Of a stretch of DNA of 34,965 nt, positions 16,635 to 25,496 are shown piece after piece. This DNA comes from Marivita sp. (GTDB lineage Bacteria > Pseudomonadota > Alphaproteobacteria > Rhodobacterales > Rhodobacteraceae). The stretch spans positions 1-34,965 of the forward strand of contig NZ_JAEPMO010000027.1 in NCBI RefSeq assembly GCF_017643905.1, written 5' to 3'. Under the pieces are notes generated by a model. That model saw nothing but the letters and a program-made list of their open reading frames with translations. It was not told the DNA's origin and ran no database searches. The position numbers and the translations under genes were made by a program. Position 1 is the first letter of the stretch. The number at the start of each line of letters is the position of its first letter.

Positions 16635-17951
16635 ATGCCTGATGGAACTACCACGCCGTCGCGGCGCAGTGTCGTCGTTTCGGAATTCACCAACTCGGTC
16701 CTCGACCCCAATGCACCCATGCTCGGCCCTATCGAAAATGGCGGTACGATCATCGCCAACACTGCTCCGGGTTGTTGGGGGCCGATGATCACCCCGCGCC
16801 TGCGCGGCGGACACGAGGTCACGACACCGGTGTTCGTGCAGGGTGCAGAGGTCGGTGATGCGGTCGCCATCCGCATCCGCGATATCACCGTGACCTCGAT
16901 TGCAACCGCCTCGGGACATGACAGCTCTCCCGAAGCGTTCTGTCTTGGCGACCCTTACGTCGCTGCGCGTTGCCCGGTCTGCGACACCGTCTGGCCGGAA
17001 ACACATGTTGAAGGGATCGGGCAGGACGCGGTGAAATGCGATTCCTGCGGCAACGCGGTCAAGCCGTTCGAGATCGTGCACGGCTATACCGTGACCTTTG
17101 ACGAAACCCGCAGCGTCGGCCTGACTCTCCCCAAGGAGGCTGCTGAAACCATCGGTAAGGATGCCAACCATTACGCCGCCCTGCCCGATGGAAGCCGTCA
17201 GCATTCGATCCTGACCTATGCACCCTCGGATATGCCGGGAACGCTGGTGCGGATGCGCCCCTTCATGGGCCAGCTTGGCACCTGCCCGTCCATGGCCATG
17301 CCCGACAGCCACAACGCCGGCGATTTCGGCGCGTTCCTTGTCGGCGCGCCGCATGACTACGCCATCACCGAAGAACAACTAGCCGAACACAAGACCGACG
17401 GTCACATGGACATCGACGCGGTGCGGGCCGGTGCAATCATCGTCTGCCCTGTCAAAGTGCCGGGTGCCGGTGTCTATATGGGTGACATGCATGCCGGTCA
17501 GGGCGATGGCGAAATCGCAGGTCACACGATGGATGTGTCGGGCAGCGTGACGCTTCAGGTCGAGGTGTTGAAGAACTACCCCATCGACGGTCCTGTCCTG
17601 TTCCCGCTGGAAGAAGACCTGCCGCCGCTGGCCAAGCCTTTTACCGATGCGGAAAAAGCCAAGGGTCAGAAACTGGCCGCCAAATGGGGTGTGTCGGACA
17701 TCGACGCACTGGCCCCGATTTCGGTCATTGGCACAGCCGCCAACCTGAACGCCGCCATCGACAACGGCCTTGCCCGTGCTGCAACCCTGTTGGGCATGAC
17801 CGTGGCCGAAGTCCGCAACCGCGCCACCGTGAACGGAGCTATCGAAATCGGCCGCGCTCCGGGTGTCATCCAGGTAACCTTCCTCGCACCCCTCGCCAAA
17901 CTCGACGCAGTCGGCCTCGGCGACTACGCCCGCGAGCAATACGGGCTGTAA
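16635..17951 (+). CDS. Acetamidase/formamidase family protein with Cys4 insertion
   Basis: 438 residues from the ATG at 16635, chosen for its GGGAGG ribosome site; the frame opens 33 bp earlier without one. The FmdA/AmdA signature GDMHAGQGDGEIAG (283-296) and the MRPFMGQLG segment place it in the acetamidase/formamidase family, which hydrolyses short amides to acid and ammonia. Residues ~111-140 hold CPVC (C113, C116) and CDSC (C135, C138), a zinc-ribbon-like pair set into the N-terminal half. It lies 87 bp after the membrane protein gene and is followed by a hairpin terminator. The actual amide is unknown. Confidence 0.88.
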   Translation: MPDGTTTPSRRSVVVSEFTNSVLDPNAPMLGPIENGGTIIANTAPGCWGPMITPRLRGGHEVTTPVFVQGAEVGDAVAIRIRDITVTSIATASGHDSSPEAFCLGDPYVAARCPVCDTVWPETHVEGIGQDAVKCDSCGNAVKPFEIVHGYTVTFDETRSVGLTLPKEAAETIGKDANHYAALPDGSRQHSILTYAPSDMPGTLVRMRPFMGQLGTCPSMAMPDSHNAGDFGAFLVGAPHDYAITEEQLAEHKTDGHMDIDAVRAGAIIVCPVKVPGAGVYMGDMHAGQGDGEIAGHTMDVSGSVTLQVEVLKNYPIDGPVLFPLEEDLPPLAKPFTDAEKAKGQKLAAKWGVSDIDALAPISVIGTAANLNAAIDNGLARAATLLGMTVAEVRNRATVNGAIEIGRAPGVIQVTFLAPLAKLDAVGLGDYAREQYGL

Positions 17952-17964
17952 GAAACGATCAGAA

Positions 17965-17992
17965 GCTGCGGGGAACCGGCCTGCCCCGCAGC
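17965..17992 (+). terminator. Hairpin terminator after the SBP56/amidase cluster
   Basis: GCTGCGGGG (17965-17973) and CCCCGCAGC (17984-17992) form a perfect 9-bp stem with a 10-nt loop, 13 bp after the amidase stop. Only a short CTTTGTT follows, so termination may be partial or Rho-assisted. Confidence 0.65.
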
Positions 17993-18251
17993 CGAACAGA
18001 CTTTGTTACGCCGATCCTTGTGGTCCGAGAGCGCGAAGTCGACCGCTTCTGACGTGCGGCCAGTCGACGGAAACACTCAATATTCGGGATAGAATTGTGT
18101 GGGTGGCGGAGGGGATGGGTCTGACGTCCAACCTTCTCCAGTATAAATTATTGAAATAAATAATATTTTTCAGATGCTTGCGCAGCAGCTGATCCGGTTG
18201 CCGGTCAAAAGCAGTATCCTCATCGAACAACAGCTATGGCCGGATCGAACG
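17993..18251. other. Intergenic space between convergent clusters, with an AT-rich patch
   Basis: No gene is recognised here. The stretch 18143-18171 is strikingly AT-rich for this GC-rich DNA and contains a weak ATTATT...AATAAT repeat followed by TTTTT. A CCGG/CCGG hairpin lies near 18189-18206. Both could help terminate the lrgB transcript coming from the right. The patch may also mark a seam between separately acquired blocks. Confidence 0.4.
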
Positions 18252-18968
18252 TTAAATGAACAGGTAAATGGCAATGGGTGCCAAGAGGCTTGTCACGATT
18301 GCGTTGAGCGCCAAGCCAATTCCTGCAAAAGCACCGGCAACGTCATTGACTTGGAACGCTCTCGCCGCGCCGATGCCATGAGAAGCGAGGCCAACTGAGA
18401 AGCCCCGCGCGCGCCAGTCCCGAATGCCCAAGGCATTCATGATTGGTGTCACCGTGACCGCACCAATGATGCCCGTCAGGATCACGAGGACAGCGGTCAA
18501 TGTTGGAAGTCCGCCGAGGGCTTCGGAAATGCCAAGAGCGACGGGAGCCGTCGTCGATTTTGGACTGATCGAAACAATTACGGATGCCGGGAGTTCGAAC
18601 GCTATGGCAATTAGGACAGCGGTGACGATCGCGGTCAGCGAACCTGCAATCAGTGCAGCCAAAATCGGCAAGGCTGTCTCGCGGATCGCGCGAAGGTTGG
18701 CGACGAGCGGCAAGGCCAGAGCGACCGTCGCAGGTCCGAGCATGAAATGAATGAACTGGGCGCCGCCGAAATAGGCATCATAGGGCGTTCTGGTCGCGAA
18801 GAGCAGTGATGCCAGAATAGCCACAGAAATGAGGACCGGATTGGCGAGCGGATGCCGCCGGAAGGCAAGCGCGATCTGATCGGCGAGGAGGTAAGCCCCC
18901 AACGTGGCGGTCAACCAGAGTAAGGGCTCGGTCGCCAGATAGCTCCAGATCCGGGCAACCTCATTCAT
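18252..18968 (-). CDS. lrgB: LrgB/CidB family membrane protein
   Basis: 238 residues from the ATG at 18968, overlapping the LrgA gene stop by 8 bp. Many hydrophobic segments are seen, together with the LrgB signatures PKSTTAPVALGISEALGG and FSVGLASHGIGAARAFQ. LrgA/LrgB pairs were first described as holin/antiholin-like murein hydrolase regulators; in several organisms homologous pairs export or import short organic acids such as pyruvate or glycolate. Here the pair ends an operon with fumarylacetoacetase and acetoacetyl-CoA synthetase, which favours transport of a small acid. The frame is open upstream, but the shorter start keeps LrgA coupling and normal length. Confidence 0.88.
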   Translation of the reverse strand: MNEVARIWSYLATEPLLWLTATLGAYLLADQIALAFRRHPLANPVLISVAILASLLFATRTPYDAYFGGAQFIHFMLGPATVALALPLVANLRAIRETALPILAALIAGSLTAIVTAVLIAIAFELPASVIVSISPKSTTAPVALGISEALGGLPTLTAVLVILTGIIGAVTVTPIMNALGIRDWRARGFSVGLASHGIGAARAFQVNDVAGAFAGIGLALNAIVTSLLAPIAIYLFI

Positions 18969-19314
18969 CGCTTCGGCCGAGAAAACGTTGCACGAAAAGG
19001 AAGGCTCCGACGCTCGCAAGCATTGCGGCGATGGTGCTTGCAAGCAGGACAACGGCGAAGGCGACCCAATTCTCAGACAGAACGCCGAGATTGCCGACAA
19101 CGCCGACGCCGGCCGGCACGAAAAGCAAGGACAGGTTCGCGAGAATTACCCGAGCGGCGGGACCTGTTGACTTGGTTAGGTCCGGACAGGCCAATAGTAG
19201 GACGGCCAGCAATCCGAGACCGATCACCGGACCTGGTACCGGCAAAGTTAAAGCCCGCGCCACCACCTCTCCGACGAGCTGGCAGCCAAGAAGTATCGCG
19301 ATCGCCTCTACCAT
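18961..19314 (-). CDS. lrgA: LrgA/CidA family membrane protein
   Basis: 117 residues with four hydrophobic segments and the family marks GEVVARALTLPVPGPVIGLGLL and LLFVPAGVGVV. It is the small partner of LrgB and lies 3 bp after the acetoacetyl-CoA synthetase stop, so the two are almost certainly co-transcribed. The same functional alternatives apply as for its partner: cell-lysis control or a two-part carboxylate carrier. The operon context supports the second. Confidence 0.88.
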   Translation of the reverse strand: MVEAIAILLGCQLVGEVVARALTLPVPGPVIGLGLLAVLLLACPDLTKSTGPAARVILANLSLLFVPAGVGVVGNLGVLSENWVAFAVVLLASTIAAMLASVGAFLFVQRFLGRSDE

Positions 19315-19317
19315 GCG

Positions 19318-21300
19318 TCAGTCAGGCAGGCCAAATCGCAGTTCGGGACGATCACGGAAGTGATCCAGCGCCTCGGGATTTGCAAGAGAGTCCGTGTTCT
19401 TGACGGAGCGCCCGTGCACGACGTCCCGCACGGCGAGCTCAGTGATTTTGCCGCTCTTGGTCCGCGGTATATCCTCTACCGCCAAGACTAGTGCCGGCAC
19501 GTGCCGCGGCGAGGATCCTGCACGAATGGCGGCCTTGATGCTGCTGACCAGGGCCTCGGTCAATTCGGAACCGTCCGCCAATGTCACGAACAGCACGACG
19601 CGCACGTCGTCTCCGATATCCTGGCCGATCACGACCGCCTCGCGTACTTCGGCAAACTTCTCAACCTCGGCATATATCTCGGCGGTGCCGATCCGAACGC
19701 CGCCTGGATTCAGGGTTGCATCGGAGCGACCGTGAATCACGAAGCCGCCGGTCTCGCGCCGCTCGGCGAAATCGCCTTGGCACCAAACGCCGGGAAAGCG
19801 AGCGAAATAGGCGCTCCGGTACCGCTCGCCGGTCTCGTCGCCCCAGAAACCCAAGGGCATCGACGGAAAAGCAGCTGTGCAGACAAGCTCCCCCTTCTCG
19901 CCATCCGCCGCACGCGTGCCATCCTCTGTCCAGACGTCAACAGCCAGCCCAAACCCCGGTCGCTGGATCTCGCCGCGCCAGACCGGCAAGGTCGGATCGC
20001 CGGTCACGAAGCAGGACACGATGTCGGTGCCACCGGAGATCGATGCCAGGTGCAGGTCCTGCTTTATCGAGTCGTAGACGTAGTCGAAATTGTCGGCCAG
20101 AAGCGGCGATCCGGTCGACATAATCGACCGGAGCCTTGACAGGTCATGCCTCTCTTCGGGGCTGAAATCGGCCTTGCGCAGGCTGTCGATATACTTCGCC
20201 GATGTTCCGAAATGTGTCATGCGTTCGTCGCTGGCGAAGTCGAATAGCACCTCGGGTCCGGGATGAAAGGGCGAGCCATCATATAGCAGCAGGGTCGCCC
20301 CGCGGGCGAGCCCTGAGGTGAGCCAGTTCCACATCATCCAGCCCAGAGTCGTAAAATAGAAGAGCCGGTTGCCGGGTTGGATGTCGGCGTGCAGGGCATG
20401 TTCCTTGACATGCTGCAGCAGTAAACCGCCGGCCCGGTGGGTGATGCATTTCGGCGCGCCGGTAGTGCCGGACGAGAACAAGATGTAGACCGGGTGATCG
20501 AACGCGGCCCGATGGAAGCGCAGCTCCCGTGCAGCCACGGCCGCTTCAAAGGCCGCGAACGTGATCCCGTTGTGCAGGCTGTCGGCAGTGTCCTGTGCGG
20601 ATCCGAGATATTCGACAACGACCGTGTGGGTCACCGAAGGGAGCTGCTGGACGATGGCGCCCAGTTTCTGACCGATGTCGAAGCGTTTTCCAGCGTACCA
20701 GTAGCCATCCGTCGCGAACAGCACCTTCGGTTCGATCTGGCCGAACCGGTCGAGGACGGCGCGGGCGCCGAAATCTGGCGAGGCCGAACACCAGACGCCG
20801 CCGAGCGAAACGGTTGCCAGCATCGCCGCCACCGCTTCCGGCCGGTTCGGCAGAAGCCCGGCAACCCGGTCGCCGGGGCCGACCCCGGCCTGCGCCAATG
20901 CCTGCTGCAAACGCGAGACATGGGTTTCGAGATCACCCCAGCTCCAGGTCAGACGCGCCTTGTCCTCGCCGCGAAAGACGAGGGCCGCAGTGCCGGAATC
21001 GCGCGCCTCGCCCATGCGCAGGAGGTTCTCGGCGAAGTTGATCCGGGCCTCCGGGAAGAACTGCGTCGAGATCATGTCGTTGCCGACGAGGTATGGTGCC
21101 TCGCCCTTTTCGCCGATCACGCCGTAATAGTCCCAGAGAGCGCTCCAGAAAGCCTCTGGGTCTGACAGCGCACAGTCGCCGAGATCGCGGCCATCTGCGA
21201 TCCGGGTGCCGGTCCGCTTTTCGAGAAAGCTACCGAACCGCAGGATCTCCGACTTGGCGACACGGCGGTAAGACGGCGTCCAAATCGCGTCTTGGGTCAT
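19318..21300 (-). CDS. aacS: Acetoacetate--CoA ligase (acetoacetyl-CoA synthetase)
   Basis: 660 residues, the usual length for AacS. ANL motifs are FSSGTTGAPKCITHRAGG (near 279-296), the GDE-type hinge text GRSDATLNPGGVRIGTAEIY and the C-terminal K in RTKSGKITELAV. The tripartite FDLWTSP-like text (GGTDIVSCF) and N-terminal ACAS segment are typical of the family. It activates acetoacetate to acetoacetyl-CoA in the cytosol. Its ATG overlaps the fahA stop (ATGA), so the product of fumarylacetoacetase is taken up directly by this enzyme. A thiolase is not in the window. Confidence 0.94.
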   Translation of the reverse strand: MTQDAIWTPSYRRVAKSEILRFGSFLEKRTGTRIADGRDLGDCALSDPEAFWSALWDYYGVIGEKGEAPYLVGNDMISTQFFPEARINFAENLLRMGEARDSGTAALVFRGEDKARLTWSWGDLETHVSRLQQALAQAGVGPGDRVAGLLPNRPEAVAAMLATVSLGGVWCSASPDFGARAVLDRFGQIEPKVLFATDGYWYAGKRFDIGQKLGAIVQQLPSVTHTVVVEYLGSAQDTADSLHNGITFAAFEAAVAARELRFHRAAFDHPVYILFSSGTTGAPKCITHRAGGLLLQHVKEHALHADIQPGNRLFYFTTLGWMMWNWLTSGLARGATLLLYDGSPFHPGPEVLFDFASDERMTHFGTSAKYIDSLRKADFSPEERHDLSRLRSIMSTGSPLLADNFDYVYDSIKQDLHLASISGGTDIVSCFVTGDPTLPVWRGEIQRPGFGLAVDVWTEDGTRAADGEKGELVCTAAFPSMPLGFWGDETGERYRSAYFARFPGVWCQGDFAERRETGGFVIHGRSDATLNPGGVRIGTAEIYAEVEKFAEVREAVVIGQDIGDDVRVVLFVTLADGSELTEALVSSIKAAIRAGSSPRHVPALVLAVEDIPRTKSGKITELAVRDVVHGRSVKNTDSLANPEALDHFRDRPELRFGLPD

Positions 21301-22583
21301 TGCTCTGCCATTGCTCTACGGGCGGGGAGTACCTGCGCGGTGCAGGCACCAAATCCGATTCGATACCCTTCGCCCTGCGCATGGCCGCGCAAGGTCAGCG
21401 TGTCGCCGTCCTCGATGAAACTGCGGCTGCCGCCGTCGATCTCGATCGGCTCCTTGCCGCCCCAGCTGAGCTCCAGCAGCGAGCCGCGGTTCTCGCGATC
21501 CGGGCCCGAGATCGTGCCCGAACCAAGCAGGTCGCCCACCCGCATCGGGCAGCCGCACGCACTGTGATGGGCAAGCTGCTGCGCGGCGGAATAGTACATC
21601 TCGCGATAGTTCGTGCGCGAGATCACCGTCTCCGCGCCGCCTTCGGGACGCAGGCCGACGTCGAGCGTGATGTCGTAGAGCATCGGGCCCACGTCACGCA
21701 GATGCGGCAGCAGCGGCACCTCGCGCTCCGGAGTGTTCACCCGGAACGGTTCGAGCGCGGAGGCGGTCACGACCCACGGCGACACCGTCGTCGCCGTCGC
21801 CTTGGACTGGAATGGCCCCAACGGCTGATATTCCCAGGCCTGAATATCGCGCGCCGACCAGTCGTTCAGCAGCACGTAGCCGAAGATGTGCTCGAACGCC
21901 TCGGCGACGCTGAGCGGGGTGTCGGAGGCCACGCCGACTATCGCGCCCATCTCCAGTTCGATGTCGAACCGGGCGGACGGTGCAAAGCGGGGCGCTGCCT
22001 CGTCCGGCCCCTTGACCTGCCCCCAGGGGCGCCGGACCGGGGTGCCGGACACCACGACCGAGGACGCCCGGCCGTTGTAGCCGATGGGGATGTGCAGCCA
22101 GTTCGGCGGCAAGGCATTCTCGGGCCCGCGAAACATCGAGCCCACGTTGAACGCGTGGTGCCGGCTGGCGTAGAAGTCGGTGTACTCTGTGACGTCGAAC
22201 GGCAGGTGCAGGGTCGCGTTAGCCATCGGGTGCAGCAGCCGGGTGCGCAGCGCGGCATCGTCGCGAAGGACCGGGTTCCCCGCCTCCAGAAGCCTGCTGA
22301 GCTGGGTCCGGAGTGCGGTCCACACCTTCGGTCCGGCGGACATAAGGGGGTTGAGGGTCTGTTTCCGCAGAGCGCCCTGTGCCTCATCGAGCTTCAGGAG
22401 CCCCTCGTCGGCAGCCCCCCGCAGGTCGAGCACCTGATCGCCGATAGCGACTCCCAGTCGTCTTTCGCCCCCGGCGACGCTGAAGGAACCGTAGGGCAGG
22501 TTCTGGATCGGGAACTCGCAGTCGGCGCGATTGGCCGGCTCGACCCAGCTCCTGAGATTCCTGTCGTTGGTTTGGTCCGGCAT
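21297..22583 (-). CDS. fahA: Fumarylacetoacetase
   Basis: 428 residues from the ATG at 22583, chosen because the conserved N-terminal FAA domain begins there. The active-site set is visible: D136 and H143 in YTDFYASRHHAFNVG, E209 and E211 in DIELEMGAIVG, and D241 in LLNDWSARDIQAWEYQP. It splits fumarylacetoacetate into fumarate and acetoacetate, the last step of homogentisate breakdown. It is coupled to aacS. It is separated from the rest of the homogentisate genes by a TRAP/CoA-transferase block and the LysR gene. Confidence 0.96.
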   Translation of the reverse strand: MPDQTNDRNLRSWVEPANRADCEFPIQNLPYGSFSVAGGERRLGVAIGDQVLDLRGAADEGLLKLDEAQGALRKQTLNPLMSAGPKVWTALRTQLSRLLEAGNPVLRDDAALRTRLLHPMANATLHLPFDVTEYTDFYASRHHAFNVGSMFRGPENALPPNWLHIPIGYNGRASSVVVSGTPVRRPWGQVKGPDEAAPRFAPSARFDIELEMGAIVGVASDTPLSVAEAFEHIFGYVLLNDWSARDIQAWEYQPLGPFQSKATATTVSPWVVTASALEPFRVNTPEREVPLLPHLRDVGPMLYDITLDVGLRPEGGAETVISRTNYREMYYSAAQQLAHHSACGCPMRVGDLLGSGTISGPDRENRGSLLELSWGGKEPIEIDGGSRSFIEDGDTLTLRGHAQGEGYRIGFGACTAQVLPARRAMAEQ

Positions 22584-22603
22584 GTTCCGTCCTTTGATTT
22601 CTT

Positions 22604-22629
22604 GGGGCGGGCAACGAGTCGTCCGCCCC
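22604..22629 (-). other. Intercistronic hairpin between dctM and fahA
   Basis: GGGGCGG (22604-22610) and CCGCCCC (22623-22629) pair, extended by G-U and C-G pairs to about 9 bp with an 8-nt loop. No T-run follows on the coding strand. It could partly separate transporter and enzyme expression. Confidence 0.5.
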
Positions 22630-22635
22630 GCGTGT

Positions 22636-23922
22636 TCATCGCCCGAAGCCGGCAGAGTACGGCAGCCAGGTCGCGAGGCCCGGAACCAGGAGCAACAGCA
22701 CAAGGCCTAGGAGCATCAGAAGCACATAGGGAAACGCCCCGCGTACAACCTCCATCAGGGGCGCGTCCGTTATGCCCTTGATGACGAACAGATTCATGCC
22801 CACAGGCGGCGTGATCATCGCCAGCTCCAGGTTGATCATCAGCAGGACGCCGTACCAGATCAGGTCGATATCGAGAGCGATCATCGTCGGCAGAAGGATC
22901 GGGGTCGTGATCAGGATAATCGCGATCGATTCGAAAAACATGCCCATCACGAAGATCATCGCCATCACGATGAGTATGAACCCGAGCGGGGTCAGCCCCA
23001 TTGCGGCCACTGCTTCGGCAACGCCATTCGGAAGGCGAATGATTGTGATCGCATGGCCGAACATCGCGGCACCGGCGATGATCATGAACACCATCATCGA
23101 GGTTCGCATCGTCTGATAGGTGCAGTCCCAAAGATCGCCGAAAGACAGATTCCGGTAGATTACGACCGCGACGAAGAGCGCGTAGAGACATCCGATGGCC
23201 GCGGCCTCGCCGGCCGTGAAAACTCCCAGATAGATGCCGCCCATGACCACCGGCGGCGCCATAACGGCCCAGAAGGACTTCCTGATCGCACGGCCTACCT
23301 CCGGCCACCCGGCCCAGTCCGGCGACTGGAAGTCCGGATTGCGGCTGGATCGAATAACACAGTAACCGGCAAAGATCAGGGCCAGCAGGACGCCAGGGAT
23401 GATACCTGCGAGGAACAACGCGCCGATGCTGGCGTCACTGACGATCGCATAGAGGATCATCGGTCCGGATGGGGGGATAAGAATACCGAGCGTTCCGCCT
23501 GCAGCCACGAGTCCAAGCGCATCCCTTTCCGGATAACCAAACCGCTTCATCTGCGGCACTGCGCTGGAACCGATTGAAAGAGCGGTCGCGACGGACGAAC
23601 CGGAAATAGCTGCGAAGATCGTGCAAGACATAACAGTCGCCGCGCCGAGGCCGCCGCGGACATGGCCAATGAGCGTATGGGCCATGTTGTACAGATCGTC
23701 GATGACCTTCGCCTTTATCATGATCTGCGCCATGAAGACGAAGAGTGGGATTGTCATCAGGATAGGCTTGTTGAAGTGCGCATAGACTGTCTCGGCGGCC
23801 GGGTTCACGCTGCCTTCGAAGATGAGAAGGATCCCGGCAGCTGTCAGGCCAAGCGCGGCGAAGATCGGCATTCCCGTCAAAAGCAGGAGGATCAGACCCG
23901 CGAATATCAGAACAGCGGTCAT
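22636..23922 (-). CDS. dctM: TRAP transporter large permease subunit (DctM)
   Basis: 428 residues, about twelve hydrophobic segments, with the DctM family texts AAISGSSVATALSIGSSAVPQM near 109-130, GGTLGILIPPSGPMILYAI near 143-161 and ITPPVGMNLFVIKGIT near 369-385. It is the ion-coupled channel of a TRAP importer. Its ATG overlaps the DctQ stop by one base (TGATG). The substrate is a carboxylate, probably linked to the CoA-transferase and lyase encoded upstream in the same transcription unit. Confidence 0.94.
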   Translation of the reverse strand: MTAVLIFAGLILLLLTGMPIFAALGLTAAGILLIFEGSVNPAAETVYAHFNKPILMTIPLFVFMAQIMIKAKVIDDLYNMAHTLIGHVRGGLGAATVMSCTIFAAISGSSVATALSIGSSAVPQMKRFGYPERDALGLVAAGGTLGILIPPSGPMILYAIVSDASIGALFLAGIIPGVLLALIFAGYCVIRSSRNPDFQSPDWAGWPEVGRAIRKSFWAVMAPPVVMGGIYLGVFTAGEAAAIGCLYALFVAVVIYRNLSFGDLWDCTYQTMRTSMMVFMIIAGAAMFGHAITIIRLPNGVAEAVAAMGLTPLGFILIVMAMIFVMGMFFESIAIILITTPILLPTMIALDIDLIWYGVLLMINLELAMITPPVGMNLFVIKGITDAPLMEVVRGAFPYVLLMLLGLVLLLLVPGLATWLPYSAGFGR

Positions 23923-24449
23923 CAGTTCCTCCGATTGACGAGAAGCTCAAGGAGCTTGGTGAGTGCGGTTAGGCCGAGCAGGATCGAGCCGATGAAGAGC
24001 GGGGCCTGCGGAATCCACAGCGGGATTTCGATCGAACCCGAAGTGTAGGCCTGCCAGTCAAATGCGAAATGGACCATGTGCCAGGCGCTGGAGCCCAGAA
24101 CGGTTGCGAAGGCGAGGACAGACAGGTGTGCCCAGACCGCCTGTGCAACTCTGGACTTGCCGGACAGATGTCCGGTTGCGAGGTCCATCGCGATATGATC
24201 GCCACGACGATAGGCTTCACTGACGCCGAGCATGATGAGGGCGACCAATGTCCACCCCGTCAGGTCATTTGGCCAACGCAGCGGGTCCGACAGGACGTAC
24301 CGCCAGAAGACGGCGATGATCGTGAAGCTGAACGCGACGAGGATCAGGAGAGAACTGAGCGCGCCTCCGAGCCAGACCAGGCCGTATAGCAGCCTGATCG
24401 GTAGTGGGGCGGCCGAAGCCGCCCCGTCGCTGTTGGATTGTATCGACAT
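23922..24449 (-). CDS. dctQ: TRAP transporter small permease subunit (DctQ)
   Basis: 175 residues with four hydrophobic segments and the DctQ landmarks VFWRYVLSDPLRWPNDLTGW and MLGVSEAYRRGDHIAMDL. It forms the membrane partner of DctM. It starts 11 bp after the dctP stop and ends overlapping dctM, so the three form a standard dctPQM set. It has a run of small polar residues at the N-terminus before the first membrane segment. Confidence 0.93.
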   Translation of the reverse strand: MSIQSNSDGAASAAPLPIRLLYGLVWLGGALSSLLILVAFSFTIIAVFWRYVLSDPLRWPNDLTGWTLVALIMLGVSEAYRRGDHIAMDLATGHLSGKSRVAQAVWAHLSVLAFATVLGSSAWHMVHFAFDWQAYTSGSIEIPLWIPQAPLFIGSILLGLTALTKLLELLVNRRN

Positions 24450-24460
24450 CGCACGCGCTC

Positions 24461-25462
24461 TCAGGACTCGCTGCGAAGCTGGTCGATCAGCTGCAGGAGT
24501 TCTTCGGCACCTTCGATCTCGGCGCCGAAACGCTCATCGAACGCCGGTTGCATGATGGCTTCGAGGGCGGCATTCTCCTCGTCCGTCAAGCGATAGACGT
24601 TTGCGCCTTGGGCCTCGAGTTCTCCGGGGGCGGCCGCCGCTGCTTCGATAGCCGCATCCACGGCCCAGCCAGAGGCGAGCGCACCCGCCTCATCGAGAGC
24701 TGCTTTCGCCTCATCGGATAGCCCTGCGTAGAAGTCCGGGTTCACGTAGCCGTGGAAGTAGACGGAGATCACCGGCACGATGCTGAAGTGATCCTGAACC
24801 TCGTAGTAGCTGCGCGACACCGCCGCGTCGGTACCGGTCATGGCGGCATCAATCACGCCGGTGGCGAGGGACTGGTAGACATCGCCGCCGGACATCGAGA
24901 CCGCGCGCGCGCCTAGTGCCTCGAGCGATGCGTCGAAGGCGGGCACGAGGCCGCGCATCTTGATGCCTTCGAAATCCTCGGGTTGGATCAGGAAGTCGCC
25001 ATTCGAGGTGAATACGGACTCGTTGGTCTGAAACAGCCAGACCACGTTCTCAACGCCACGCTCACGCAGGCGATCTTCGAGGAAATTGGCAGCATCCGAT
25101 CCGTCCCAGTTGCGCCAGATGTCAAGGTCGGCGAAGGAGTACGGCCGGGTGGTGACGGTCATGATCGGAAGGGTCCGGCCCCACTGGAACTGCACCGAGA
25201 AGGCACATTCGATATTGCCGGAGGCGACGCTGGTGATGTTCTCGCCAGCGCCGACCAGACTGTCTGCCGGGAAGATCTGAACGTCGATCTCGCCGTTCGA
25301 AAGCGTCTCCACCTCGGCGGCCCAGCGGTCAATGACCTGGGCGACGGCGTGCGACGGCGGCAGTTGGTGGCTGCAGCGCATGGGCGTCTGGGCGTGGGCA
25401 GCGGTCATGCCGCCCGCTGCCATCAACGCACCGATGGCCGTGGTAAGAAGTTGGTTTTTCAT
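24461..25462 (-). CDS. dctP: TRAP transporter substrate-binding protein (DctP family)
   Basis: 333 residues. A signal peptide (MKNQLLTTAIGALMAAGGM then TAAHA, cut near A24) precedes a DctP-type domain containing FEGIKMRGLVPAFDASLEAL, the carboxylate-binding arginine region, and GGDVYQSLATGVIDAAMTG. It captures an acidic ligand in the periplasm for DctQM. The start is fixed by GGGAGGA 7 nt upstream; the open frame reaches 25513 but lacks these signals. It lies 83 bp after the lyase gene, the gap holding two hairpins. The ligand is not readable; a dicarboxylate or aromatic acid fits the neighbours. Confidence 0.93.
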   Translation of the reverse strand: MKNQLLTTAIGALMAAGGMTAAHAQTPMRCSHQLPPSHAVAQVIDRWAAEVETLSNGEIDVQIFPADSLVGAGENITSVASGNIECAFSVQFQWGRTLPIMTVTTRPYSFADLDIWRNWDGSDAANFLEDRLRERGVENVVWLFQTNESVFTSNGDFLIQPEDFEGIKMRGLVPAFDASLEALGARAVSMSGGDVYQSLATGVIDAAMTGTDAAVSRSYYEVQDHFSIVPVISVYFHGYVNPDFYAGLSDEAKAALDEAGALASGWAVDAAIEAAAAAPGELEAQGANVYRLTDEENAALEAIMQPAFDERFGAEIEGAEELLQLIDQLRSES

Positions 25463-25496
25463 GTCTGGGTCCTCCCATTTGACGTTCAGATTGATC

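Noticed and set aside
18961-19100. Longer LrgB start at 19100
   Set aside because: It would overlap LrgA by 140 bp with a non-conserved, cysteine-rich N-terminus; the ATG at 18968 fits family length.
21093-22781. 562-codon frame on the plus strand
   Set aside because: Antisense shadow of fahA, which has full catalytic motifs on the other strand.
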